Of a DNA stretch of 64,000 bases, positions 22,399-33,512 are shown piece after piece. Position 1 is the stretch's first letter, and every line of letters starts with the position of its first letter. This stretch comes from Cyathus striatus (taxonomy: Eukaryota; Basidiomycota; Agaricomycetes; Agaricales; Nidulariaceae): contig JAOVFP010000008.1 of assembly GCA_025738555.1 (NCBI GenBank), positions 1,054,001 to 1,118,000 on the forward strand, written 5' to 3'. The position numbers were made by a program, and so were the translations under genes. Under the pieces are notes generated by a model. The model was not told where the DNA came from, did no database searches, and saw nothing but the letters and a program-made list of their open reading frames with translations.

Positions 22399-24384
22399 GT
22401 GGTAGAGGCTGAACCCAAACCCAGCAAAGCTGTAGCGCATCACAGAGCAGCAGATCAACAAGCGAGTTCAGGGTCCAGTAGCACTCAGAATCAGAAAACT
22501 GATCGCGAAACGCGAGCAGAACGTAGAGCACAGCAAGCATTAGAGAAAGAGCTAGCGAGAGATAGATCGAGAGCAGAGCAGAGCAAAGCAGTGAAAAGAG
22601 AGAGCATAGAGCTAGAGCCAGAGTTTAGACCATTCCCAGAGCTAGAGCTAAGTGCAGAGCAGAGACGATCAGAGACAGCGCTATCATCCCCAGAGAGACC
22701 ATTGTTCCCATTTGTATCAAGGCCATCAGTAAGCGAGCCTCGTGAGACAAGACTTCTTGAGACACCGTCCAATTCATCAACAGACCCAGATATTGGATCA
22801 TTGTTGTTTCCTGGAGCTTTTGGAGAACCGGATTACGAGTACGCTAGCGAACCTAGTGGAGCATTAGCAGACCTTTCGGCATCCTTCAGACAGTTCAACT
22901 TTGGGAGTCCTAGACATAGTACTGTGCATACACGCCCGTCATCACCAGACATTGATCCGAATCCCCCTTCATCAGTAACAACGAGTTCCCGTTCCCCATC
23001 ACCTAAACCGTTAGAAAGCATGGCACCTGACTTGGACCCATACGGCAAAAATGCGCCAAAATGGAACGGTCAAGGCAGTGAAGTAGCGTTCTGGCTAGAC
23101 TCTCTAGAAGGACTTTTTACGCATCATAAAATAACTGATGATAAGACGAAAGTGGACTTCGCGGTAAATACAATCACTAATTCACCGAGAAGAAAACAAG
23201 TAAAGAGCTTCCCAGAGAGGAAAGGAGAAGATAGAACGTGGGATAAATTTAAGAAGCGGATGTTACGGGAATACGATCCAGAGAATGAGATGGGTTCGCG
23301 AGAGAAGCTAAAGAGGCTGATGGATGAGCAGCGTGAGAATCGGGGAATTAGAGTAACGCAGAAGACAGTGTGGAAAGAGTTCCGTCGCAATTTCAAAGCA
23401 GAAGCAGAAGAGATTGCACAACATATATCAAACGCTGAGCAAGTGTGGTTCGTTATGCGGTCGTTGCATAAAGATCTGAGGGAAATGGTGAGGCATCGGC
23501 TAGATATGGCCAATTCGCTAAAGACACCTACCCCAGGGACAGAGATCGACCCTGAAGACCCATACGAACTCGACGAGGTTTTATCTGTGTGCGACGATAT
23601 AATTCATAATAGAGGACTATCGTTTGAGACGGACAGTGAAGATGAGGAGGAGTATGTGGAGAAGCGCGAGCATAAGAAATTGAGAGGATTTAGCAGAGGC
23701 AAGTCTGTAGAGTTGCCAATAGCTGTGAAAAAAGAAGAGCCCGATGACTCTAAATTTACGCAGTTGTTGAAAAGTACTGAGAGCAGAATGGCATCTATAG
23801 AAAGGGAGGTACAGAGTTTCCAACAGGTGATTCAGGAAGTAAAGGCGTTAATGCAGGCATCTGCGAGCCGTCCGGCTCAACCCAATCCTAACCCAGCATG
23901 GACTTCGTACCAATTTCAAAGCAATCAGGCGCCACCAGCCGCAACGTCTAATTTTGGACAGAGGCCGGCGGGAAATTGGAGTGGGGGCAATCAGGGTAGC
24001 CAACCTTTCTTCCGAGGATGTTTCTATTGTGGGGGGACTTGTAGTTTCGCTTCGTGCCCTGTCAAAGCTAAAGATCTCGAAGGGGGAGTGATTAGAGAAG
24101 AGCGTGGATCGATCGTGTTGAACGGATCGAATGAAATATTGCCGAGAGGGTCTCATCCCTATAAAGAATTAGTAGATAAGATGTTGAAGAGAAAAGAATC
24201 AGAAATTCCTAGCGTAAATCTGTACGAGCAACCCGCGGAGCAAATGAGGTACATGCAGCAGCAGATACAAGAATTGCAGTTTTCTACAATGCAGAGAGAA
24301 AATGACACGCGGCAGGAATATGGGGAGGGACCGAGCCAGTACGTACAAACGCGAACTGGTAAAGATACCAATCCGGGTTTCTGA
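22399..24384 (+). CDS. Gag of the outer Ty3 element
   Basis: Open frame of 661 codons; it is open from about 22345, but the first ATG is only at 23020 (MAPDLDPYGKNAPKWNG), so the true start is ATG at 23020, a non-ATG codon, or an upstream exon. The N-terminal third is low-complexity and charged. The middle has the retrotransposon capsid pattern (WNGQGSEVAFWLDSLEGLF, FKKRMLREYDP, RSLHKDLREMVRHRL). A cysteine knuckle CFYCGGTCSFASC lies near codons 540-555, and a Gln-rich coiled segment (MRYMQQQIQELQF) near the end. The stop TGA follows directly on the heptamer GGGTTTC. Codon use is CpG-rich, unlike the surrounding decayed DNA, fitting a recent insertion. Confidence 0.85.
   Translation: MVEAEPKPSKAVAHHRAADQQASSGSSSTQNQKTDRETRAERRAQQALEKELARDRSRAEQSKAVKRESIELEPEFRPFPELELSAEQRRSETALSSPERPLFPFVSRPSVSEPRETRLLETPSNSSTDPDIGSLLFPGAFGEPDYEYASEPSGALADLSASFRQFNFGSPRHSTVHTRPSSPDIDPNPPSSVTTSSRSPSPKPLESMAPDLDPYGKNAPKWNGQGSEVAFWLDSLEGLFTHHKITDDKTKVDFAVNTITNSPRRKQVKSFPERKGEDRTWDKFKKRMLREYDPENEMGSREKLKRLMDEQRENRGIRVTQKTVWKEFRRNFKAEAEEIAQHISNAEQVWFVMRSLHKDLREMVRHRLDMANSLKTPTPGTEIDPEDPYELDEVLSVCDDIIHNRGLSFETDSEDEEEYVEKREHKKLRGFSRGKSVELPIAVKKEEPDDSKFTQLLKSTESRMASIEREVQSFQQVIQEVKALMQASASRPAQPNPNPAWTSYQFQSNQAPPAATSNFGQRPAGNWSGGNQGSQPFFRGCFYCGGTCSFASCPVKAKDLEGGVIREERGSIVLNGSNEILPRGSHPYKELVDKMLKRKESEIPSVNLYEQPAEQMRYMQQQIQELQFSTMQRENDTRQEYGEGPSQYVQTRTGKDTNPGF
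24375..24381 (+). promoter_or_regulatory. Candidate -1 ribosomal frameshift heptamer GGGTTTC
   Basis: In the gag frame it reads G GGT TTC TGA, an exact X-XXY-YYZ slippery site immediately before the stop. The downstream protease frame is -1 relative to gag and is open across this point (CTG AGA GGT...). I did not find an unambiguous stimulatory stem-loop by eye. Confidence 0.6.
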
Positions 24385-25610
24385 GAGGTTCGAGGAAGGA
24401 AGTACAGCGGCCCGAACCAATCATTCTTGAAAAGCCTGAGGTCACGCGTGCTCCAGAGGACAGTGCAAGAATAAAGGCAGTCAGATTCGAGGAGAGAGAG
24501 CGAGAAGAAGGAGAGCTCGCGGATACAGAATCAGATAGTGAGGAGGAAGAAAATATACTAAAAAGAACGAAAATAAATAAAACCCAGAAAAAAGTTAAAA
24601 AAGTTGAAACCCATAAAAAAGTGTCTGAGTTAGAGAACGATAATTTGTTAGGGCCGGAGCTACCCTTTAGATTTATAAAGCCCATAAAACCAAGTCCAGG
24701 TCACTTGCCGATACCGGCGAACGAGCTACCAAAAAGGCAACCTGCCTACAGACAGAGAGCGGAAGTAGAGGCAGATGTGAAGCCTGAGGACGTAGTTGAT
24801 AAGATTTTAGACGCGCCTATCACGTTGACGCCGAAAGATATTTTAGGATTATCGCTGGCAGTCAGGAATGAGTTACAAGCGAAGCTCATTATGAAACGTA
24901 TGCCGCTAGCTAAGAATAGCGCGTATGATAAATATAAGTTAGCTAATGAGAGGCCTGCAGCTAGGATCGAAGAAGTCACGGACGACGAGGCTCCAGGCAA
25001 ACCAAGTCTTCAATGGATCTATGTTGAAGATAATGAGCTTCCAAAACCGTTGATTAGTAAAAGTGAGAAAGGATGCGTAGTGTCAGACCCGATCACGCAG
25101 TACCTGCACACTTTTTCTCTGGAAGAAAGAGCGCGTTGTGTATTTGTTGCAAGGGATACGGAAGCGCTAAGGGCGATCTCAGGGAAGATAAACGGCACAT
25201 TGGTGGAAGATGCACTTTTAGATAGTGGTTCGCAAATAGTTACTATGAGCAGAACATTAGCTGAGAAATGCGGACTCCAATGGGACCCAGACGCATGCTT
25301 AACTATGCAAAGCGCGAATGGGGGTTTAGAACAAACCTGTGGATTAGCTAGAGACGTACCCTTAAGTTTGGGTGAGCTAACCCTGTATTTACAAGTTCAT
25401 ATTTTGCCGTCACCGCCGTACCAAATGTTATTGGGACGACCTTTTGATGTACTTACGGCTAGTCACGTAGTTACTTCTACAGATGGGAGAACTATGATAA
25501 CGTTGACGTCCCCAGAAACGGGAGCGCGCACGGTCATTCCCACGCATGCTAGAGGTAAACGCCGGACAGTAGTTCAAGAGGAGTCGCATTTTCGGGATTC
25601 GATGAGCTGA
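24381..25610 (+). CDS. Protease ORF of the outer Ty3 element
   Basis: Open from the frameshift point with no early ATG (the first alternative start is GTG at 24621), which supports expression as a Gag-Pro fusion. The N-terminal part is acidic and Lys-rich. The retropepsin motif LLDSGSQIV is at about residues 279-287, followed by MLLGRPFDV, the expected C-terminal hydrophobic-Gly motif. The frame ends with TGA at 25608-25610, whose last base is the A of the pol start ATG (TGATG). Confidence 0.85.
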   Translation: MRGSRKEVQRPEPIILEKPEVTRAPEDSARIKAVRFEEREREEGELADTESDSEEEENILKRTKINKTQKKVKKVETHKKVSELENDNLLGPELPFRFIKPIKPSPGHLPIPANELPKRQPAYRQRAEVEADVKPEDVVDKILDAPITLTPKDILGLSLAVRNELQAKLIMKRMPLAKNSAYDKYKLANERPAARIEEVTDDEAPGKPSLQWIYVEDNELPKPLISKSEKGCVVSDPITQYLHTFSLEERARCVFVARDTEALRAISGKINGTLVEDALLDSGSQIVTMSRTLAEKCGLQWDPDACLTMQSANGGLEQTCGLARDVPLSLGELTLYLQVHILPSPPYQMLLGRPFDVLTASHVVTSTDGRTMITLTSPETGARTVIPTHARGKRRTVVQEESHFRDSMS

Positions 25611-28600
25611 TGAAAAATCAGGGAGAGTTCGCAGTAGTGGTGTCAGAAGATGGATTTGGAAAGTTAAAAGTAGATAGTATGTATATGCCAGAAAATACCA
25701 AAAATTTCCAGGGAGACGAGTTAACCTACGCATACTTGCAGGCTCAAGTACAGCACGGTGAAATTAAGGAAGAGAAAGCTTCGCAGTTGTTAAATATACA
25801 TTTAAATCAACGACTAGGCGAAGGAAAGGAAGGAGATGGATGGGTGGTAAATTTCCATGACATAGTCAAGAAATCCGTGCCCACCAAGAAAAAGTCGGTA
25901 CGACATGTATTCGCAGGTAAGAAATATAAACCTGTTGCGAAGAAAGTCAAACCAGTATTAGCGGAACTCCCTAAGGAGTTTTATATAAAGCGTGAGATCA
26001 TAGGAGATCCCTTAGCTACGTTACCTAAATTACCAACTAAGCTGCCAGAATATGAGCCAGGCATTAGATATACTCAAGAACGGAAAGAATATATTGATAA
26101 GGCACATACGGAGGAATTTATGTTACCAGAGGAGCGTAAGCTAATGCATTGGATGCTTAAGGAACACAAAATGGCTTTTGCTTGGGAGGAATCAGAAAAG
26201 GGTCGGTTTAAGGAGGAGTATTTTCCCCCCGTGAAAATACCAACTGTACCTCATGTACCATGGGTAGAAAGACCGATACCTATTCCACCAGCTATACATG
26301 ACGAAGTCTGCGCCATCATAAAAGCTAAGCTAGACGGTGGTATATATGAACAATCGAACTCTTCGTATAGATCTAAGTGGTTTTGCGTAATTAAGAAAGA
26401 TGGGAAAAGTCTTCGCCTAGTACATAGTTTGGAACCCCTAAACAAAGTAACTATAGCGCACTCGGGATTGCCGCCGGCAACTGAGGAGTTAGCTAACCAT
26501 TTCGCTGGGCGTGCCTGTGGGGGAATCTTAGATCTGTACGTAGGATATGATGAAAGGTTATTGGATGAGGAATCGCGGGATCTTACAACGTTCCAAACAC
26601 CGTTTGGAGCTTTAAGATTAGTTACCTTACCTATGGGATGGACGAATTCAGTAGCCATTTTCCATGACGATGTCACTTATATCTTGAGAGACGAAATCCC
26701 TGAGTTCACTAAGCCATTTATTGACGATGTGCCTATGAGGGGAGGAAAAACAAGGTATGAGAGACCAGATGGAATCTATGAAATGATTCCTGAGAATCTG
26801 GGAATCAGACGCTTTATTTGGGAATATTTCCAAGGCGTAAATAGAGTCCTACAGCGTATGGGATATGTGGGAGGAACTTTCTCCGGAAAGAAATCGATTG
26901 TATGTGCGGATGAGTTCACAGTGGTAGGACATAGATGTTCTTACCTAGGATGTAAGCCGACTAAGCATACGATTGATTCCGTTATGAATTGGGGACCCTG
27001 TAGAAATACAACGGAGGTTAGAGGTTTCTTAGGTACCGCCGTGCAAGCACGTTTAAATATTCCTAAGTTCGTTGAGTTAGCCGCACCTCTTTATGAATTA
27101 TTAAAGAAGAACGTAGAATTCAAATGGGAAGATTTAGAACAGAAGTCTATGGACGATCTTAAACAGGCTGTGTGGAACTATTTACCAATTCGGACTCCGG
27201 ATTATAAGAGTAGTCAACCGTTAGTGCTAGCTGTGGATACATCTTACATAGCTGCGGGTTGGTTGATCTATCAAAGGGACGAAGTAGATCCTTCCAAGAT
27301 CTGGTACGTTCGCTTTGGATCAAAGACTTTAACTAGACGTCAAAGTCACTATTCACAACCGAAACGAGAATTGTTAGGGTTACACATGGTTTTGGAAGAA
27401 GAACAGTACCTATTGCGAGGATGTCGTAATCTAGTTGTCGAAACTGATGCGAAATATTTGCATGGGATGTTGAATAATCCAGGGGGAATGCCAAACGCCA
27501 CTGCAAATAGATGGGTGGATTATATTCGTACAAATTTCTTCTTTACGCTAGTACATAAAGCTGGGAAGACATTTGGGCCGGATGGTCTATCTAGGCGAAG
27601 GTATGTACCAGGGGATCGAACAGACTGGGTGTTTACGGATGAATCTGAGGACGATGAAAAGCCGATACAATATATGAAAGCCAGAGACGGTGATCCTGAC
27701 CCATTGAAGCTTGAAGAATTTTACGATGAAATCGACGATAGAACAGGATTTCTGTATGATATCGCCGAGGACATTGATTCGTTTAAGGATGAGCTAAATA
27801 TGGCTAAGGAAGAATATCGTAAAGAACAGGAAATCAGACAACAGATAATAAATTCTGATAAATGTGCTCTGGCTCAGCGAACATATCTGCAGCAATTCGT
27901 ACAAGTCCCAGTAGTACCTGACCCAACCCTGAAAGATGACCCTGAGCTAAGGGCATCGTATTCAGAAGATCACCGTAAGGAACAAGCGCGATTTATGGAT
28001 CAACGCATAGAAAGCATGCGCGAACTCTTAGCAAATCCAAAGTCTGAAAGTAGTGAGTGGACTAAGGAGGACAAACGAAACTATGAGTTAGCTAGCAGGT
28101 TTTTATTGCGTAATGGTAAGTTGTATTACAAGGATGATGAAGGACAACATAAGTTGTTTGTAGAAAAGGGAGAGCGCATGTATATGATGAAGGCGGCACA
28201 TGATACTTTAGGGCATCGCGGGGTATTTGCGACTACAGAACTATTAACACATAGATTTTGGTGGCCGCAGGTCTCTAACGATGTACAATGGTACATAGCT
28301 ACCTGTCATATTTGTCAGAAACGACAGAAACAATTGTTTGAGACAATGCCTGTCCTTACAGAAACACCGTCGATCTTTCAAATATTACACACTGATGTAT
28401 TAAACATGTCTACAAATAAATCTAATCAGTGTAAATATATTGTTCACGGTCGCTGTGCTTTGTCATCATGGGCAGAAGCTAAAGCAATCAGGAACGAAAA
28501 TGCGCGCGCTATTGGAGAATGGCTGTTTGAAGACATCATATGTAGATGGGGGTGTATTCAGAAAATTGTAACGGATAACGGAACCGCGTTCTTACGAGCA

Positions 28601-29470
28601 GTTAAGTGGTTAAGGGAAAAATACAACATAACTGGAATATCCATATCCCCTTATAACTCGAGAGCGAACGGAACGATCGAACGACCCCATTGGGATCTGC
28701 GACAGATGCTTGTAAAAAGTTCAGAACCAGATTTATCTAAATGGTACTGGTTTTTGCCGCATGTTCTGTGGGCCGATCGTATGACCGCTAGGAAACGGTT
28801 TGGTTGTTCTCCATATTTTATAATTACTGGACAACACCCGGTGTTACCTTTGGATTTGCAAGAAGCTACTTGGTTTATACCAGCGCCGGATGGACTTATG
28901 TCTACAAGCGATTTAATTGGTCTACGAGCGAGGGCTTTAGCCAAACATGCACAACATGTCGAAGATATGAGGAATAGGGTAACTAAGGAAAAGATAAGGC
29001 GATTAGCTAAGATGGAACAAGATGTGCAACACAAAGTCAAGGAATGGATCTTTAGTCCAGGAGATCTTGTGCTTGTATGAAGTCCAAAAATAGGGAAGCT
29101 TTCGAATTTGAAGAATCAAGTCAGGTACAACGGACCTTATGTTGTGGTATCACGTTCAAAAGGGGGTAGTTATATTCTCTGTGAAATGAATGGGGCGATA
29201 TTACAAAATAAGGTAGCTAGATTACGAGTAATACCGTATCTAGCTAGGAAAAGAATAGAGTTCTCAGAGGAAGTACAAAAGTTAATTGGGTTGACACCCG
29301 AACTTTTGGAAACCATGTTATCTGAAGAAGAAGACGAAACACCGTCTAAAATTCAGGAGGACTTACATTTCCGAAAAATCCGTCTGAAAGCGCATGAAAG
29401 CGAATCTTCTAGCGAAATGGGACCGGATATATTTGATGAGGTTATACCAAACTCAGAAGACTCAGATTAA
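25610..29470 (+). pseudogene. Pol (RT-RNase H-integrase) of the outer Ty3 element, one in-frame stop
   Basis: ATG overlaps the protease stop. Reverse transcriptase: WFCVIKKDGKSLRLVHSL, LPMGWTNS and the catalytic box FIDD (residues 370-373) in place of YxDD, followed by a longer linker than usual before YLG; this form occurs in a fungal Ty3 clade. RNase H: VLAVDTSYIAAGW, KRELLGLHMVLE, VVETDAKY. Integrase: zinc-binding H-x3-H...CHIC about residues 863-905 and a D,D-35-E triad at D929, D989, E1024. TGA at 29078-29080 interrupts LVLV-SPKIGKLS, after which the same frame stays open to 29470. CGA to TGA is the simplest cause. No chromodomain is seen. All catalytic residues precede the stop. Confidence 0.87.
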
Positions 29471-29639
29471 CAAAGGAAAGAGCGCGGCATAATCACAAAT
29501 ATCATATAAAAAGTTCGAGGGGGGGATGCTACATGTGCGGGGATCGTGCTACAAGCCTATTCTACCGTTACCATACAGTGTCCTCGCCCATAACAGTCCC
29601 TATTCGCGTCTAAGTCCCTTAGCTAGTCACAGGTACAAC

Positions 29640-30947
29640 TTAATCTATAAATAAATCAATAGAAGTTACTAGTGATTTATAAATAGATAACGGGAGTCAA
29701 AGCTTACCAGAGGAACCACGAGCGTCAGAGTACCGAAGGTATCTCTCGATGTCCGCATTGGTGTCAATGAAGGTCTTGTAAAGCTGCTGAATGCTTTGAG
29801 CTGTGCACATCAGAGTCTCGGCCCGGTGCATCCCCATCAAATGGGAAGGCACGGGCACCTGATCAATCCTATTTAGGCTCAGCAGGTGGTCCATCACGGA
29901 CCGAGCAAAAGTAAGACACTCGGAGGGGGTACCTAAGGACAGTAAAGTGGTTAGAAATGGATAAAGCTAAGTAAAAAACGGATACGTACGAGGAAGAGGA
30001 AGCACCAAGCGAGGGCGCTTGCGAGAACCCTCATCTTTGTCAGTTTTGGGATGCTTCCCTTTACGAAGGCGCTCAGCTTGACGATAAGCGGGACTATTGC
30101 GATCAAGATTGGGGATCGCGTCAAAAGACAATTTCACTGCCTCCGGGCGAGTAGAAGACTGGAGTTATTAAATTAAAATTTCATTAGATAAGAAACTTTA
30201 AAAATAACTCACAGATGCTTTGGCCTCATTGTCAACCTCCATTGCATTGAAGCGCTTAGTTAAGTTACGAACACGAGGGTTAGTATGCTTCTGTCGCGTA
30301 GAAAGTCGAGCTACGATACCTCAGCGTCAACGACAGAGGAAGTTGGAGAAGTCGTACTGGTCACGTGCGTACCCTTATCATCATCCGCATCGGCAACAAC
30401 GTCGGAACCCTTGCTGGAAATCTAACGAGATCTTGGTTAATAAAATACAAAAAGTGTTAGCTAGGATAACTTACGGGACGACGAGAGGTAACAGGTGTCG
30501 CAGGTGGAGCAGTTGGAGCAGGAATGATGTCGGGAATGAGAATGGCGGCAATAGCCTCAGCAGCACGGACCCTTGGCTCAATTACAGCCCAAGCCTGCTC
30601 AAGGAGAGCAAAGAGGCCTGCCAGCTTCGCCAATTTGTACCTGTTCTCGAGAAAAATATAGAGCGAACGGGTCTTTCTCACGACCTCCTCAACGACGGAG
30701 TGTTCGAGCATTGCAGGGAAAACCTCGGCATATTCTAACATCATTTCCTAGAAAAGAGGTACGATTAGCTAGCAACCGGTACAATAGTAAAGTGAACACT
30801 TACGAGCGTAGCGGCCTCCTTGCGTAATTCAGTACGAAGTTGGATGCTAGACATCGTGTCGCGCTGGGCTTGCCAGTGCCCCATCTTCGTGCGTAAACCA
30901 CGAGCAGTGTCAAGAAATGCGGCTTCAGATGGGAAATTGTCGGCCAT
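29640..30947 (-). CDS. Antisense gene 2 of the outer Ty3 element, seven exons, ~320 aa
   Basis: Exons (minus strand): 30947-30804, 30747-30475, 30421-30373, 30310-30213, 30158-29990, 29932-29708, 29644-29640; all introns are GT-AG and 53-63 bp. The sum is 963 bp, an exact multiple of three without internal stop. The protein starts MADNFPSEAAFLDTARG, is helical and charged, and has an Ala/Pro-rich middle (PDIIPAPTAPPATP), a basic stretch (TNPRVRNLTKRF) and a nuclear-localisation-like GSRKRPR. A TATAAAAA box lies about 100 bp upstream (31047-31054). The function is unknown and no family is recognised. Being antisense, it is not part of the sense gag-pol transcript frame. Confidence 0.72.
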
Positions 30948-31622
30948 TACGGTGACAAAAAAGTAGAGTGGAAAAGTGGGAAGTAAGCAGGAAAATAGGA
31001 GAGAACGGTAACAGGAATGCTGAAGACCAGCGAGGAAACTGCAGGGTTTTTATACCATCCAACAGCGAGCTATACGCGAAAGAAGACATAAGCTAATTAC
31101 TAAAATTGAGATCAGTGTCTAGACAAAACGTGTATCGCAATGTTCATGACTTCTGATAGCTAGCACATTGCCCGGCAAGTACGCCGAGGACGGCTTTTAT
31201 TGTTGGAGGGGGGGAGAGAGTAGGCTCACGGAGCTGAAATTTTGAAATCGCATGAACAGTACGCTAGGCGCAACGAGTTTAGAAAAATAGTGATGAAGTC
31301 AATCACGACACGTGCATAATCTAAGCGGATGTATATGGAAAGTCCACTATAACTCCGAGATGAGATCTTTTAATTTCGGCATCACTCGGCGGGATAAGAC
31401 GCATCACGCATCAAATGTGCGCATCACTATGACTTCAAGCACTCAGACGCTCGTTGGACAATGACTGGATCATAAAATAATAGTTCACTAATTCTTGAGA
31501 AACATTTAAAGTGGTAAATCACACAAGTCAGACCAAGAGACAGCAGTTATTTTATGAAAACCCATACAAGGGTGTGTACAGCAATGCGAGTAATTAATAA
31601 AAGTCCGTATGCTACGATTGTG
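30948..31622. promoter_or_regulatory. Region between the two antisense genes, with TATA box for gene 2
   Basis: 675 bp without a coding frame. It holds TATAAAAA on the minus strand at 31054-31047, about 100 bp before the ATG of antisense gene 2, and must contain the 3' end of antisense gene 1. GGGGGGGAGAG at 31207-31217 is a purine run of unknown role. Confidence 0.45.
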
Positions 31623-32709
31623 CTAAGCTACATCCTCCCTACCAAAGTTTACCTCATGCTCAGTATTTCCCTCACGAGTAGCCCTGATGGAAGAAGATCC
31701 AGAAGGATCCATAGCGCTGTAGTCTTCGAGGGACAAGGAGTACAATTGAGGATTACCAAAAATCCCTCCCAGTTCTTGAAGGTTGCGAGGCCTGAGAGAA
31801 TCGGAAAACTCCTGGATGGCTACGGTTTCGGTAACGCTAGGAAAACTGGTCAAAGAAGGCACAGAGGAGGCGTGCAAATTAAGGGTATGCAAAGCGAACG
31901 CACGCTCCAAGGCGGTCTCCAGAGAAAACAGAGCGGATCGGCTAGGAAGCCAGGAGTTTAAATTGGCAGCCAATTTAACAAGATTTTTAAGGGCGTCAGG
32001 GGTAAAGGAAGAGGAAAGGCTATGAACTGTTTGCAGGTGAGCGAAAGAATGGAACTCGGCGATGTCTCGCAAATGATGCACCACGGCAACACAGTTACGA
32101 GCATATTCGATGTGTTCCAGTTCGGCGGTCAGCAAGGCGCGGTAAGCGCGCGTACGACTCAGGTCAAGAGCGCGACAGGCATCGTTTAATGCTGAAAAAA
32201 GGATGTTAGTGAGGAAATGGTGGAAAAGTAAAGTAAAAAGTACCAAACGTGGAAGAACTCCCAACGCAGTGGGCGATAGAAAGAGCAAATTCCGTATTAG
32301 GAGACAGGATGGCGAAAGAACAGTGAGAGGTGGATACTCCGGAACAAGCGCTGCATTTAACCCCGTAGCCATGAGGAACACACTCACGACCCTGGGAAAT
32401 ACAGTTAGTGCAAACGCGGGCACCAAAGTACTTCAAAAGCTCGTGGACATTATCTTGAAGAAGGTCCACGTCAATGGAGTTTGCAGAAGTAAATTGAGGC
32501 ATTTCCTCTGGGGTGCGCTTCGCTTTTTTCTTGCCAGCAGCCTTGGAAGATGACTTCGGAGCAGGTTTCGAGGATGAGAAGGCCGCCTTCGCAGGTGCCT
32601 TTGAGGTAGCTTTGGAGGACTTGTTAGATTGAGGAGCAGGAGCCGGGGTGGCAGTTAAAGCTGAGGTGGAGCGGCCACGAAGGTGATAGCCAGAAGCCGA
32701 CTCCAGTTC

Positions 32710-33475
32710 TGTTATATCCATGTCCGGATACATCGTGCCGACGTTCCCACGTGACCTTCTAACATACCCGGTCCGTTCCCGGAACGTACCCGCTTCGGGT
32801 TTACACTTCCCGACGTTCCCGCCCGGGAACGTACCCGGAACCCGTCGGGTTTTCTATCGGGTATCCCGGATACGTACTTTCTCTTATGACGGCCTCACCG
32901 CGTCATCATTCTATTACTCCTCCCTTCCATTCCTACTTATACGTTTCATTATGGCCTTTGTAGATTAGTTCCTTATTCTTCATTCTGAGCGCGTCATTTG
33001 CGCCCCTACTCCGCTTTGCCAAGACTTCATTTCCTACTTACTCCTTTGACTTGTCCTTTGTATAATACTTCTACATTCGTATCTACAGGTTCCTACTTAG
33101 TATAAGTAGTCTTCCAGATGTAATAGGTAGTCTTTAGTATTCGTATCAACTCTGTACACTTTCTTCCTACTCTAAGTTCCGAAACCCGCTCCGGGTTTTC
33201 CTTCGGGTTTCTCTCCCGCTACCTAGTGTAGTGGCGAAGCCTTCTCTTATACTCTAGAACGTCTTCCTTTGTTACATATCATCTTACTCGAAATACGAAC
33301 CATTCCCTGGGGATATCCAGGCGGCGCAGCACACAAGCTGAAGCCACGGTTCTTTCCGCACTCCCGCTCTACGTTTCCGCACCCGTACTCACTTCGGGTT
33401 TCCGTTATAGTTCTCCCACACCCTCCGGGTGTCTTCGCAACCACTTCTAAGCAGGAAGAGAATCGGTACGTAACA
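32710..33475 (+). repeat. 5' LTR of the inner chromovirus
   Basis: 766 bp, starts TGTTATATCC and ends GTACGTAACA. It is rich in short CGGGTTT/CCCGG palindromic runs (33180-33215 and 33385-33435). Confidence 0.93.
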
Positions 33476-33512
33476 GTATACGAATACTGATACCTTGGAT
33501 ATCTCTTCTATC

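Noticed and set aside
22491..24685. Minus-strand ORFs opposite gag and protease
   Set aside because: Shadows of the sense frames, with Ser/Leu-rich composition and no motif.
30213..30421. Apparent 1-bp frameshift in antisense gene 2
   Set aside because: A 62-bp GT-AG intron at 30372-30311 restores the frame and makes the total coding length divisible by three, so no frameshift is needed.
30220..30738. 172-codon plus-strand ORF inside the outer Ty3 element
   Set aside because: It overlaps well-supported antisense exons with proper splice sites and has no motif of its own.
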